A DNA stretch of 64,000 bases from Singulisphaera sp. GP187 (lineage in GTDB: Bacteria; Planctomycetota; Planctomycetia; Isosphaerales; Isosphaeraceae). Positions 16,846 through 25,740 of the stretch are shown here, piece by piece. Numbering within the stretch: the stretch's first letter is position 1; each line of letters opens with the position of its first letter. The notes beneath the pieces are model-generated. The model was not told the DNA's origin and made no database searches. It saw only the letters and a list, made by a program, of their open reading frames with translations. The stretch is taken from NCBI RefSeq assembly GCF_900129635.1, contig NZ_FSRB01000001.1, positions 1,589,501-1,653,500 of the forward strand, written 5' to 3'. The position numbers and the translations under genes were made by a program.

Positions 16846-17550
16846 TCAAGGAACCGACGTATCCCGCCGACCGTGTGTCGCTCGGGCTCGTGGCCGATCG
16901 GACTCGAGAAAACCTGCTTTTCGCCTTGTCCACTCGCGTAACTCGAAAGCCGTGAGTGGCACGAGCCAACTCACCCAGGTCGCCAGGGGATCGACCCATG
17001 GAGCGACCACTCCCGTGACCGTTGCCAATCCGCCGATCAACCTGAGCACGACGGCCGAGGCTAATAAAAGATAACAACGCCACATCCAACGGCGATGATC
17101 CGCAAACCGGCGCTTCACCGCCGACCGTGCGCCGAGTGAGACGCAGATCGCGGTCGCGATTGCCAAAGTTGCCAACCCACCCGCTGCGACCGGGCCCCCC
17201 GCGGCATGAGCGGCCATCCAAAGTCCGCTGGGCGTCACCAGCAACAAGACGCACGCGACTTGAAGTCGGCCGAGCGATCGATGCCATTTCGGAAAACAGG
17301 TTCGAGTCCGTTCACCGACCAGAAACAGCCCCAAGATCAGTGAGACGGGTCCGGACAGAATGTGCGTGCAGAACGCCCATTGATAAACGCCGAAGAAGTG
17401 GCGTTCGCGACCACGCAAGAAGTCCGATGTGAAATTGGGTGGGAAGTAGTTGTGATAATTCGATACGATGCTCATCGTGACTTTGAGAATCAAGACGCCT
17501 GCCAGGAGGGTTAAAATGCGCTCAGCGAGTGGGGGAGGGGGGGCACGCAT
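16846..17550 (-). CDS. DUF2306 family integral membrane protein
   Basis: A 234-residue protein with about six or seven hydrophobic segments, for instance ILTLLAGVLILKVTM, ILSGPVSLILGLFLV, VACVLLLVTPSGLWM, GGLATLAIATAICV, CYLLLASAVVLRLIGG. The pattern HILSGPVSLILG, HRSLGRLQVACVLLL and KRRFADHRRWMWRCYLL, with His residues at fixed places near membrane segments, is characteristic of DUF2306, a family with a cytochrome b561-like layout. Its function is unknown. It is convergent with the DUF1559 gene, 67 nt away. Confidence 0.8.
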   Translation of the reverse strand: MRAPPPPLAERILTLLAGVLILKVTMSIVSNYHNYFPPNFTSDFLRGRERHFFGVYQWAFCTHILSGPVSLILGLFLVGERTRTCFPKWHRSLGRLQVACVLLLVTPSGLWMAAHAAGGPVAAGGLATLAIATAICVSLGARSAVKRRFADHRRWMWRCYLLLASAVVLRLIGGLATVTGVVAPWVDPLATWVSWLVPLTAFELREWTRRKAGFLESDRPRARATHGRRDTSVP

Positions 17551-17663
17551 CTCGGGAGTCTGACTTTGTCCCTTGCAGTTGAACGCACAGGCTCCGCCAC
17601 GGGAACCGGTCGTGAACCACGGTCACCTTGATATCTTCTTCGAGAAATTGTTCTCCCGCAACT

Positions 17664-17712
17664 TGGGACGGCCGGATTCGAACCGGTGGTCTGCTGGTAA
17701 AGATCCAGGCGA
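17664..17712 (-). other. tRNA-like fragment (T-arm and possible anticodon arm)
   Basis: Read on the minus strand, 17687-17671 gives ACCGGTTCGAATCCGGC, a T-arm with the canonical TTCGAAT loop and four of five stem pairs, followed by CGTCCCAA like an acceptor end. Before it, a 4-bp stem with a 7-nt loop resembles an anticodon arm. No matching 5' acceptor or D-arm is present, so this is not an intact tRNA. It could be a relic of a tRNA used as an integration site, or chance. Confidence 0.35.
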
Positions 17713-17738
17713 GATCCCCCTCACGGAGGCATATACCC

Positions 17739-18089
17739 ATGACCAGTCTCGTCGTCACCGTGGCACTCATCGGCCTGGTCGCATCCTCGGACGACCCTGC
17801 CGAGATCGGCCGGTCGATCCAGGCGGTTGACCGGTTACTCGAATACCGGCTTCCGGCCAAAGCCACTGACGCGGACCACGCCCAGGCAAAGGAGTTACGG
17901 AAGGCCGCGGTCGACGCGGGGCAGTTGACCCGGCTCTACCCGTGGGTGCTCGGGCGCCTGAAACTGGAAGTCGAGCTGGTGGAGAGCGCGTTGCGGGACA
18001 CGAGGCCTGAACAGGCCAAGGCCAACGAGCTTCGTGAACGGATCACCTTCCTGAAAAAGCTCATCCACGAGATTGACGCCCCTCACTGA
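17739..18089 (+). CDS. Small exported or anchored hypothetical protein
   Basis: A 116-residue protein, ATG 17739 with GGAGG ten bases upstream. The first 15 residues (MTSLVVTVALIGLVAS) form a short hydrophobic segment, signal peptide or anchor. The rest is helical and charged (LRKAAVDAGQLTRLYPWVLGRL, ELRERITFLKKLIHEID), suggesting a small coiled coil. I do not recognise it. The 3' end overlaps the proposed TTG start of the transglutaminase-like gene by 17 nt, so the two are probably cotranscribed. Confidence 0.6.
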   Translation: MTSLVVTVALIGLVASSDDPAEIGRSIQAVDRLLEYRLPAKATDADHAQAKELRKAAVDAGQLTRLYPWVLGRLKLEVELVESALRDTRPEQAKANELRERITFLKKLIHEIDAPH

Positions 18090-18684
18090 AGCCGACCGAG
18101 GCCAAATCGTGCACGAGTATCTCGAAGCGACCCCGATCGTTGATTGGGAGAGCTGGGAAGTCTTCGCCCTCGCCAAGGCGTTGGCCGACGGGCGGGAGGA
18201 TCCAATCGCGGTGGCCCGGAGCTGTTTCGATTGGGTGCGGGACGAGATCAAGCACAGCGGCGATTACCGATTGGACCCGGTGACCTGCTTGGCTTCTCAA
18301 GTCCTTCACCACCGGACGGGGTTTTGCTATGCCAAGAGTCATCTCCTGGCGGCGTTGCTGAGGGCGAATGCGATACCGGCGGGGTTCTGCTACCAGCGTC
18401 TGAGCATCGACGACACCGGGCCGCCCTTTTGTCTGCACGGGCTCAACGCCGTCCACTTGCCGGGAACTGGCTGGTATCGGATTGACGCTCGGGGGAATCG
18501 ACCGGGCATCACCACGCGATTCGAGCCGCCCTCCGAGCGGTTGGCCTTCGCTCCCCGGTTGGACGGCGAGGCGACCTTCGACGAGGTCTGGCCTTCGCCT
18601 CTTCCTGTTGTTGTCGAAGCGTTGACCAGGCATTCCTCGTGCTCTGAGCTGCTGGAACACCTACCCGACATGGAGCCGCGCTAA
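18073..18684 (+). CDS. Transglutaminase-like superfamily protein
   Basis: A 203-residue cysteine-protease-fold protein. The Cys motif is RTGFCYAKSHLLAALLRA (Cys about residue 83), followed by NAIPAGFCYQRL. The His is in CLHGLNAVHLPGTGWYRIDARG, which also supplies the Asp, completing the Cys-His-Asp triad of the transglutaminase-core family. The start is uncertain: TTG 18073 gives an N-terminus inside the preceding gene, and a start a few codons later is possible. Related bacterial proteins are peptidase-like or of unknown function. The 3' end meets the convergent DUF1801 gene. Confidence 0.8.
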   Translation: MTPLTEADRGQIVHEYLEATPIVDWESWEVFALAKALADGREDPIAVARSCFDWVRDEIKHSGDYRLDPVTCLASQVLHHRTGFCYAKSHLLAALLRANAIPAGFCYQRLSIDDTGPPFCLHGLNAVHLPGTGWYRIDARGNRPGITTRFEPPSERLAFAPRLDGEATFDEVWPSPLPVVVEALTRHSSCSELLEHLPDMEPR

Positions 18685-19058
18685 ACGAGCTTGATCCATC
18701 GGCGGATCAGCTCCGCGAAGGCGTCCCGCTTTGCGGCGACATCTCCCGCATCCTGGAAGCTGACCGACGCTCGGTCTTTGCCGAGCCAGACCAAGAGCGG
18801 GTCATCGAACGCGATGTCAGGTCCGCCCCTCACCTTTGCGCCCAGGTGGAGGATCACCCGCAGACCAGTCTTCCCGCGGAGATGGAACGTGGCGAACCAT
18901 TCGGACGTGCGGAAGCTCGGCGCGTTCCACTTGATACCCTCAATGATGCTGGGGCAAGCGCTGAGGATGATCTCACCGACGGCGAGAAGCTCCGGCTTCA
19001 ACGGGTGCTCGAGTGAAGTGAGAAACACTTCGACGTCCTTGGAACTCGGTGGTTTCAT
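18681..19058 (-). CDS. DUF1801 (YdhG-like) domain protein
   Basis: A 125-residue protein, ATG 19058 (MKPPSSKDVEVFL). It shows the DUF1801 pattern: LEHPLKPELLAVGEIILSACPSIIEGIKWNAPSF, then a beta-rich middle (WFATFHLRGKTGLRVILHLGAK) and a C-terminal helix (KRDAFAELIRRWIKLV). The fold binds unknown ligands; no reaction is known. It overlaps the end of the transglutaminase-like gene by 4 nt on the opposite strand. The open frame continues upstream to 19151 but that part is not conserved-looking. Confidence 0.8.
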   Translation of the reverse strand: MKPPSSKDVEVFLTSLEHPLKPELLAVGEIILSACPSIIEGIKWNAPSFRTSEWFATFHLRGKTGLRVILHLGAKVRGGPDIAFDDPLLVWLGKDRASVSFQDAGDVAAKRDAFAELIRRWIKLV

Positions 19059-19407
19059 CTCGGGCGGTCGCACGGCGATCTCCTCAAGGGCAGGGGGGGG
19101 ATTCTTCTGTCGATTCCAAGGCAACCGCCGATGTCTACGGACAGGTGCCATTCAACGACCGACAAGACTTCGAGGACGCCAAGCAAGGGGTTCATCGCGC
19201 CCGTGCCCGGTGGAGTGCTCGAACGCCTTGACGGAACGGATTGTTCGGACCTGAACCCGTACGCTTTAATCAAGGTCGACACCGTTCCGGCCACCGTCAA
19301 TCCGAGCCACGGGAGGATCTCTCGGATCAGATTTAATAAGCAAATCTTCTTGTGGTTTTGGAGTGTTTATATTATGCCGAAACGGACCTGTAACTTTAAC
19401 GTGTCCA
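19059..19407. other. Non-coding gap (349 nt)
   Basis: Region upstream of the DUF1801 gene and downstream of the TetR gene. 19320-19400 is A+T-rich. No hairpin with a T-run and no convincing frame; the frames that run through it do not have protein-like composition. Confidence 0.4.
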
Positions 19408-20031
19408 TCAGCAGTGAGAACCTCCTGCACGAAGCCCCCGCAGGACGACTTCCAAGCCCCGGCGGAATTCCTCGTCCGGTGCGATCCGCTGTGCATCGCG
19501 GGCCGTCTCGGCCAAGAGTTGATACTCGGCTTGCGGCAATTGCGCCAGTACCGTCGTGCCCGCCCCGGGGAGTGCTAAGTACTGGTACTGCAATACGCCG
19601 AGCACGTAGCTCAGCAGGGTGCGGAAGGCGATGACCCGGTTTTCACCGGTAAACCCGCCATCGGAGAGGAGGCCGAGCATCGCCTCACCGAACCGAAGTG
19701 ATCCCTCGGCGGCGTGGCGGTGGGCCAGCAGCAGCGGCACGACCGAGGCGTGCGCCCCGATCGCGGCGCGGACCCGTTCGGCCAGCACGACCACCCCCTT
19801 GTCCCACGGGTCGCCGGGGGGCAGTTCGAGATCGACGCCAAGGAGGACGAGATCGACCACCAGCCGTTCGAGCTGCTCGCGGTCATCGACGTAGCGGTAC
19901 AACGACATCGTGCCGGTCCCGAGCGCGCCGGCAACCGCCCGCATGGTCAGAGCCGCGAGCCCGTCGCGGTCGATCACCCCCAACGCGGCGGCGGCGATCC
20001 CGGGGAGGGTGAGCGACCGTGGGCGGGGCAT
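19408..20031 (-). CDS. TetR/AcrR family transcriptional regulator
   Basis: A 207-residue regulator. The N-terminal DNA-binding domain is clear: IAAAALGVIDRDGLAALTMRAVAGALGTGTMSLYRYVDDREQLERLVV, with the helix-turn-helix at about residues 27-46 and the TetR-type SLYRYV recognition helix. The C-terminal ligand-binding domain is Leu/Ala-rich and helical, like the TetR_C class. The gene is divergent from the peroxiredoxin-like gene with 73 nt between them, which contains a good palindrome; it most likely represses itself and that neighbour. Confidence 0.88.
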   Translation of the reverse strand: MPRPRSLTLPGIAAAALGVIDRDGLAALTMRAVAGALGTGTMSLYRYVDDREQLERLVVDLVLLGVDLELPPGDPWDKGVVVLAERVRAAIGAHASVVPLLLAHRHAAEGSLRFGEAMLGLLSDGGFTGENRVIAFRTLLSYVLGVLQYQYLALPGAGTTVLAQLPQAEYQLLAETARDAQRIAPDEEFRRGLEVVLRGLRAGGSHC

Positions 20032-20064
20032 GACTTGACCTCACTGAGCATGGGACCTACACTT

Positions 20065-20085
20065 TAGGCGTACAAAGTACTCCTA
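20065..20085. promoter_or_regulatory. Palindromic operator between tetR and the peroxiredoxin-like gene
   Basis: TAGGCGTAC (20065-20073), AAA, GTACTCCTA (20077-20085): nine-base arms, eight of nine complementary, with a 3-nt spacer. The size and placement in the 73-nt divergent intergenic region fit a TetR-family operator controlling both genes. It is 34 nt before the reverse start at 20031 and 20 nt before the forward start at 20105. Confidence 0.7.
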
Positions 20086-20104
20086 CGGCCGAAAGGGGCA
20101 AGCC

Positions 20105-20722
20105 GTGTCACTTCTCCCCTCCTCAAGTCGATTCCGGCCTGGTGATGTGGTCAGCGACCATCGGATGGTAACGATCTCGGGCGGAACGGTCCAGATTCCC
20201 GACGACCAACGAGTCCACCTCCAGTTCCGCCGGTTCGCGGGCTGCCCGGTGTGCGACCTGCACTTGCGGTCGGTGGCGCGGCGGCATTCAGAACTGGTGG
20301 CGGCGGGCATTCGCGAGGTGGTCGTGTTCCACTCGACCGCCGAGGAACTGTCGGCTCACGCGTCCGACCTCCCGTTCGACGTCATCGCCGACCCGGACAA
20401 ACGGCTTTACGTCGAGTTCGGCGTCGAATCGGGTACCCGCGCCCTGCTCGATCCCCGCGCCTGGCTCCCCATCTTGCGGGGGATCTATCGCAGCTTCATG
20501 GCGGTCGTTCGCAAACGGCAACCGATTCCCACGGTCAACCCGCACGGGGGGCGGTTCGGCCTGCCGGCCGAGTTCCTGATCGCGACTGACGGCCGTGTCC
20601 TCGCGTGTAAATACGGCGTGTATGTGTACGACCAGTGGTCCGTCGATGACGTGTTGGCGCTCGCTGGCCGGGAGAGCGCCGCGCTTCGGTCCGAAGAGCC
20701 GTTACGAGAGCCGATGCACTGA
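20105..20722 (+). CDS. Peroxiredoxin-like (AhpC/TSA, redoxin) family protein
   Basis: A 205-residue thioredoxin-fold protein. RRFAGCPVCDLHLRSVARRHSELVAAGIREVVVFHSTAEEL contains the redox motif GCPVC (about residues 46-50) followed by the expected helix and strand, and FDVIADPDKRLYVEFGVE is the conserved peroxiredoxin-like segment. GGRFGLPAEFLIATDGRVLACKYGVYVYDQWSVDDVL is the C-terminal half of the fold. It probably reduces peroxides or disulfides. Divergent TetR control suggests an inducible response to a chemical stress. Confidence 0.85.
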   Translation: MSLLPSSSRFRPGDVVSDHRMVTISGGTVQIPDDQRVHLQFRRFAGCPVCDLHLRSVARRHSELVAAGIREVVVFHSTAEELSAHASDLPFDVIADPDKRLYVEFGVESGTRALLDPRAWLPILRGIYRSFMAVVRKRQPIPTVNPHGGRFGLPAEFLIATDGRVLACKYGVYVYDQWSVDDVLALAGRESAALRSEEPLREPMH

Positions 20723-21529
20723 CACTCTTCTCTGATCGAGGTAAGCCAGAGGTGAAGGGTGCCCCTCCCGTTTCTTTGTAAACTCTCGGCAGTTGGTGCG
20801 CGCGTCTGAATTCGACGGAGGTCGCTCAAGACCGCCAGGTCCCCCGATCTACCCGTTCAGGCCGTAAACTTCCTTTTCAGGCAGCGTTCCTTACTCGGAT
20901 TCGCGCGCCAACTGCCGAGCACTAGGAATAATTTTTATGGTGATGACCACGAAACGACTTGCGAGCTCTCGTGCAATTCCCTTGCAAGCCCAGGGGAGTT
21001 CTCGACGTCATCCGCGTCAGTGCAACCAGCGGCGGTGTTTAGTGATCGAAACGCAAACATTTGTGGTTTATTTGGTTTTAGAGGCTCGCGCCCAGTGAAA
21101 AAACGGTCGCCTCTCTGGGGCTGGCAAGGGGGGATGTTCGCATCGAAGGCCCAAACCGACAGTAAACGGCGGTAAGCCTCGTCGTCATGGCTACTGGCTG
21201 TGTAAGTCGGCGGAACTTAACTCCAGGGGGGCGCTTCGGTTCGGACGGGCTTGAGAACTCCCTCGACGTTTCAAGCGAATGCGTTTCCGAGTGCCACAAT
21301 TCTGTCGGAATTCTCTGGAACGGGGCTTAGCCTGGTTGGAGAATTGCGTTCGCCTGGGCTGGCTCAAGCCAATCGTGATCCATTGTTATCGTTGGCTTGA
21401 GCAGATGGCGAAGAATCACGTCGATGAATCGGCCCGCTCATGCATTTCGATTGGAATTCGAGCCGTCATCCAGTTTTGCAAACGTTCGCGTCACGTGACT
21501 TTCGTCGCTGGGAAGGGGATATCCTGCTC
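20723..21529. other. Gap without a convincing gene (807 nt)
   Basis: Apart from the inverted-repeat unit at 20785-20919 the stretch holds no supported gene. A frame of 84 codons at 21279-21533 has a Cys/Arg-rich composition unlike the neighbours and no start signal. The region is less G+C-rich than its flanks. Confidence 0.45.
20785..20919. repeat. Small inverted-repeat element (MITE-like)
   Basis: CTCGGCAGTTGGTGCGCGCG at 20785-20804 is repeated in reverse complement at 20902-20919 (two bases missing in one arm), enclosing about 97 nt with no coding potential. Size and structure resemble a miniature inverted-repeat element. No clear target duplication is visible, so mobility is not shown. 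Confidence 0.45.
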
Positions 21530-22102
21530 ATGACTTTGATCAAACCGTTGCGCCGCCGGCTCGCCTGGGTCTGCGGAGTCGCCTTCGTCCTGGGATGTTC
21601 GAGCTCTGAACCGAGCCAGAGCCCGTGGGAGGTTGATCCCGCCAAACTGGTGCCAGCCAAAGGGGTTGTCACTCTCGATGGCAAGCCTCTGGCCAAGGCG
21701 GTCGTGGCCTTTATGACCTCCTCGGGGATGTCCAGTGTGGGAGAGACAAATGCGGAGGGCCAGTACGTGGTGGAATCGGCTGGGCACAAAGGGATTTTGC
21801 CGGGGGACTATAAGGTTTCGGTGAGCTACCTGGTCTCGCCTGAAGGCGAGCCGCAAGGACTTGGAGTCCGCTCCTCAATGCAACCGTCGTCCACAATGGT
21901 GTCCGCCGTGGAGAAGTTGCCGCCTGAGTACTCCGACCTGAAGCAGACCAAGCTTTCGGCCCGGGTCGACACTTCTGGGGGAACCTTCGATTTTAATCTC
22001 GTGTCCCCGGTTGCGGATCTCGCGACACCCAAAGCGAAAGCTGCGGAATCGGGGACGGAAGAAGCCAAAGCCGAGGAGGCCTCGCCGTCGACTCATCCGT
22101 AA
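21530..22102 (+). CDS. Lipoprotein, carboxypeptidase-regulatory-like (planctomycete small lipoprotein)
   Basis: A 190-residue protein, ATG 21530. The N-terminus is a lipoprotein signal: basic RRRLAW, hydrophobic core, lipobox VLGC with Cys at about residue 23. The mature part begins a beta-sandwich, GVVTLDGKPLAKAVVAFM, then GETNAEGQYVVES and GILPGDYKVSV, the pattern of small Ig/carboxypeptidase-regulatory-like lipoproteins that planctomycetes usually place beside DUF1559 genes. The C-terminal tail is Ala/Glu/Lys-rich and probably disordered. Its DUF1559 partner may be the broken gene at 22877. Confidence 0.8.
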   Translation: MTLIKPLRRRLAWVCGVAFVLGCSSSEPSQSPWEVDPAKLVPAKGVVTLDGKPLAKAVVAFMTSSGMSSVGETNAEGQYVVESAGHKGILPGDYKVSVSYLVSPEGEPQGLGVRSSMQPSSTMVSAVEKLPPEYSDLKQTKLSARVDTSGGTFDFNLVSPVADLATPKAKAAESGTEEAKAEEASPSTHP

Positions 22103-22876
22103 GGAGTATGAGTCCGAGACTCTTGATGAAATCGGGCCAAGGGAGAGAGGGAGGAAGGGCGGAGGGCGAGTCGGTTGGAGTTCACCGTCGATGCGTTCGA
22201 GGTCTCGCCGCCCTTTCGTGATGATCCTCCGCCTCCCTCTCCTCTACAATCCTGCCTCCTTGATTGCATGCTTAGGTACTTGTTGGCAGCCACGCTTGTC
22301 TGTGCGATGAGGTCGCCTTGGCTCCCGTGAGGAGACTGTTCGGTGCTGAATCCTTTGAGAATTTCTCGTGCCCGCCGCCCACGAGAAATTCTGGGATAGG
22401 ACGTGGGTTAAGTGCAAGCGTGTTTGCGGCAAAGGCCTGATTTTCAAGGGTCAGGCTTGGTGATAATAAGAGTTGCATTTGTGGGGTAATGGTCATTGAT
22501 GGCGTGGAAAAGGTTGAGCGAACGGGACTCTACCCGCGGGAAGGCGGGTCTTTTTGGTGGAGTCGGGTCATTTTTGGCTCGCTCGGGCGATGCGTATTTG
22601 TCGATTGCAAACATTGTGGAATTTGGAATATTTTGCATTGCAATGTGGGAGGATTGATTTAGACTTATCACGACGGTGCCATTGAAACGATTAGAGTTGG
22701 CCGTAGCCTAAATACGTTGGTGCCTCAGTCGTCGGGCGACAATCTTCCCCAGGCCGCTCTGGTCGTCGGGTGTCAATCCTCTTGATTGGCGAGTCGGGTT
22801 CGACGACGGTTCGATTTGACAGTCGGCACATTTCTGCATTCTTCACATTTCTCTTTTTTTTGAAGGATGTTTTGCT
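22103..22876. other. Intergenic region (774 nt) with a hairpin at 22358-22392
   Basis: No coding frame is convincing. AGAATTTCTCGTG at 22358-22370 and its exact complement at 22380-22392 make a 13-bp stem with a 9-nt loop, 256 nt after the lipoprotein stop; there is no T-run. A TTGACA at 22816-22821 lies 55 nt before the next start and could be a -35 box, but no good -10 is visible. The region is A+T-rich near 22440-22700. Confidence 0.5.
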
Positions 22877-23920
22877 ATGCGCTTGCGTCGAGGATTCACG
22901 CTGATTGAACTCTTGGTCGTGATCGCGATCATCGCGGTCTTGATCGCTCTGTTGTTGCCGGCCGTTCAGGCCGCTCGCGAAGCGGCTCGCCGATCACAGT
23001 GCGTCAACAATTTGAAGCAAATGGGCTTGGCGATGATGAATTAAGAGAGCGCCAACGGCGGCTTTCCGCCAGCGAAGATCTATTCCGCGGGCGTCACAGG
23101 CGTTCCGGCCAACGACCCCGCGGCGGTCGGCCGGGTGCTGAATACCACCGCGTTTACGATGATTTTGGGCTCGATGGAGCAGACGTCCCTCCTGAACGCT
23201 TACAACTTCTCGGTTCCTTCGTGCTCGGCAATCAATCAGGCGCCGAACATGACTCCGGTCGGTGGTGCCACGGCCTACCTGGCGAACACCACGACCACAT
23301 GCAGCGTGGTCGCCACGTTCCTTTGTCCATCCGACATGACGCCGACACCCTACACGAACGCGCCCAACACGCCTGGGCCTTACCCGGGTAATAATGCCGC
23401 GCGTTGTAGCTATCTGTTGCCTTGCACCCGCTGGTATGATGCCTACAATCCTGGTTACATGCAGGCAACATACGGAGGTCGACCGGCTCAGGAAGCAATC
23501 TTCTCAGGGAGCGACTGGTCGACCTCGCTGGCAAGCATCAAGGATGGTACGAGTAATACCTGCCTGATTCTTGAGTCCCGGCTCGAGAAGACTGCGGTCC
23601 AGTACGGCGGATATTGGGGACAGGGGCTCTGGACGTCCACGCACGCGATCGTTTACGACTCGAACCCAGGGAATACGATCGCCTACTCGACGAACTGGAC
23701 GTCGACGATGCCCAACGGGTCTGCGACGCTCGCGCAACTGGCGGTCAATCCCCGGAGGCTCGGTTATGCCTGGTCGATCGGGAGCACGCACTCGGGTGGC
23801 ATCAATGCAGGTTTCGCCGATGGAAGCGTCCGCTTTATCAAGACGTCGATCAATCCCGTCACATGGTTTTCGATCCAGACGTCTCACAACGGTGAAGTGG
23901 TCAGCTCAGACTCCTACTGA
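22877..23920 (+). pseudogene. DUF1559 domain protein gene with an in-frame stop codon
   Basis: ATG 22877 with GAAGGA upstream starts a perfect DUF1559 protein: [51 protein letters not shown], then TAA at 23042-23044, then in the same frame ESANGGFPPAKIYSAG and the remainder to STHSGGINAGFADGSVRFIKTSI and the stop at 23918-23920. Family members have an aromatic residue (Tyr/His) at the stop position, so one base change from TAT or TAC explains it. All downstream sequence is intact over 290 codons. It is therefore a very recent mutation or a base error; about 347 residues if read through. Confidence 0.85.
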
Positions 23921-24352
23921 GCGAATTTCCTGACGGAGCTTCATTTCTCACTGTTGGCGCAACAGACAACCACCTCTGGAATCGACGGGGGTGGTTGTCT
24001 AGTGCTTCCTGTCCCCAATCAATCATTAGGTTGTGTGATGATGAAGATAAGACACTGCACCGTGGCCGCAGCGATGGTCGCGGGCCTGATCGCGGGCTGT
24101 GGGGGGTCGGGGCCCAGGCTCGTTTCGGTCAAAGGCACCGTGACGCTTGATGGGAAGCCGCTCGAGGGAGCCGTGATCGCGTTCCACCCCGATCCGTCCA
24201 ATAAAGACGGCCAGCCCGGTGAGGATATCACGGGTGAGTCAGGGAACTACATGGTCTCGACGAAGGGACGCTTCGGGCTCGTCCCGGGGAAATATCATGT
24301 GTCTGTGACGAAGATGGAGGTTGCCGCCGCCAATCTGAGTGCGGATTTCAAG

Positions 24353-24359
24353 GACGACC
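24353..24359. repeat. 7-bp target site duplication (left copy)
   Basis: GACGACC here is repeated at 26160-26166 directly outside the right end of the element. Removing one copy together with the element restores the lipoprotein reading frame, which confirms the boundaries. Confidence 0.9.
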
Positions 24360-24513
24360 CCAATAGTGTTCGGCACGAAATTTGCGACATCTCCACCCAG
24401 GCCAATCTTGCCCTCAAGGGCCGAAAACGGGGATTTCGCAAGGACTTTCGGCACAGAATTTGCGCCTTCTCCACTCAAGTGCATCTTGCCGTCATTTTGG
24501 CAGGGCCTTGGGA

Positions 24514-25740
24514 ATGGCAAAACGCTCAGCAAAACCTCTGAAACCCCGAGATTTCCAGGGGTTGAAGTACGTCGAGCGGTTACTGCCGCTGCTCGACCAA
24601 CTCCACGATGTCGGCTGCCAACGCGACAGGTCCGGTAATCGCAGCCTGCATTACGATCAGTATTGCATGCTCGTCTTACTCTTCCTCTTCAACCCAGTCC
24701 TCCGTTCCTTGCGCTCCTTGCAACAGGCGAGCACACTCAACAACGTGCAGCGCAAGCTCGGCTGCGCCCGGGCCTCGTTGGGGTCGCTCTCCGAGGCCGT
24801 CGAGGTCTTCGAACCCGAGCGGCTGCGCGGCATCATCGAGTCCCTCGCCGCCGAAGTGAAGCCCGTCCGCGACGTGCGCGGCGGCCACCTCGCCCATGCC
24901 CTGACGGCCGTCGATGGCAGCGTGGTCAAGACGCTCAAGACCATCGCCGAGGCCGCCTTCATGAACGACAAGAACGGCGGCTCTCACAGCGGCTGGCGAC
25001 TCCACACCCACTTCGCCATCGACCGCCACGTCCCCACCCGGATCGAGGTCAGCGCCGCTGCCAACAGTGGCCATAACGACGAGAAGAACCGACTCCGCGC
25101 CGCCTTGCAGTCCGACCACTGCTACGTCCTGGACCGTTGGTATGCCCAGTTCACCCTCTGGAACGACATCGTGGCCGCGGGGAGCAGCTATGTTTGCCGC
25201 ATCCGCGACAACAGCAACCTCAATGCGGTCATCGAAGAGCGCCCGGTCTCGGCGACAGCCGCGGCTGCCGACGTCCTCCGCGACTTCATCGTGGACCTCG
25301 GCGCCGCCAAGAAGCCCGACGAGCGGCCGGCCCATCGGGTGCGGGTGATTCTGGTGAAAACGACGCCCCACACCAAGCGTGGGGGCCGCAAAGGGGGCAC
25401 GGCCGGTCCTCCCAGCGACGGCGTGCTGCGGATCGCCACGAACCTCCTGGATGTTCCCGCCGAGGTGATCGCTGACATCTACCGACACAGGTGGACAATT
25501 GAACTCTTCTTTAGATTTTTCAAGCACGTGCTCGGCTGTCGCCACCTGCTGAGTACGCATCCCAAGGGGATCGAGATCCAGGCGTACTGCGCGATCATCG
25601 CGTGTCTGCTGATCAGCCTGTGGACGGGCCGCAAGCCGACGCTCCGGTCTTACGAGATGATCTGTCTGTACTTCGCAGGCTGGGCGAGCCTTGAGGAACT
25701 CTTGGACCATATTAGTAAATTAAAATCTGAAGAGACGTAG
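24514..25740 (+). CDS. IS4-family DDE transposase
   Basis: A 408-residue transposase, ATG 24514 (MAKRSAKPLKPRDFQ). The DDE core is visible: first Asp in LTAVDGSVVKTL, second in YVLDRWYAQFTLWND, and Glu in the YREK signature YRHRWTIELFFRFFKHVLGCRHLLS. AYCAIIACLLISLWTG is the usual C-terminal helix. No frameshift or stop is seen, so it is probably active or recently so. It is on the same strand as the gene it interrupts. Confidence 0.92.
   Translation: MAKRSAKPLKPRDFQGLKYVERLLPLLDQLHDVGCQRDRSGNRSLHYDQYCMLVLLFLFNPVLRSLRSLQQASTLNNVQRKLGCARASLGSLSEAVEVFEPERLRGIIESLAAEVKPVRDVRGGHLAHALTAVDGSVVKTLKTIAEAAFMNDKNGGSHSGWRLHTHFAIDRHVPTRIEVSAAANSGHNDEKNRLRAALQSDHCYVLDRWYAQFTLWNDIVAAGSSYVCRIRDNSNLNAVIEERPVSATAAAADVLRDFIVDLGAAKKPDERPAHRVRVILVKTTPHTKRGGRKGGTAGPPSDGVLRIATNLLDVPAEVIADIYRHRWTIELFFRFFKHVLGCRHLLSTHPKGIEIQAYCAIIACLLISLWTGRKPTLRSYEMICLYFAGWASLEELLDHISKLKSEET

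Noticed and set aside
21279..21533. 84-codon frame before the first lipoprotein
   Set aside because: Overlaps the lipoprotein start region, has Cys/Arg-rich composition and no start signal.
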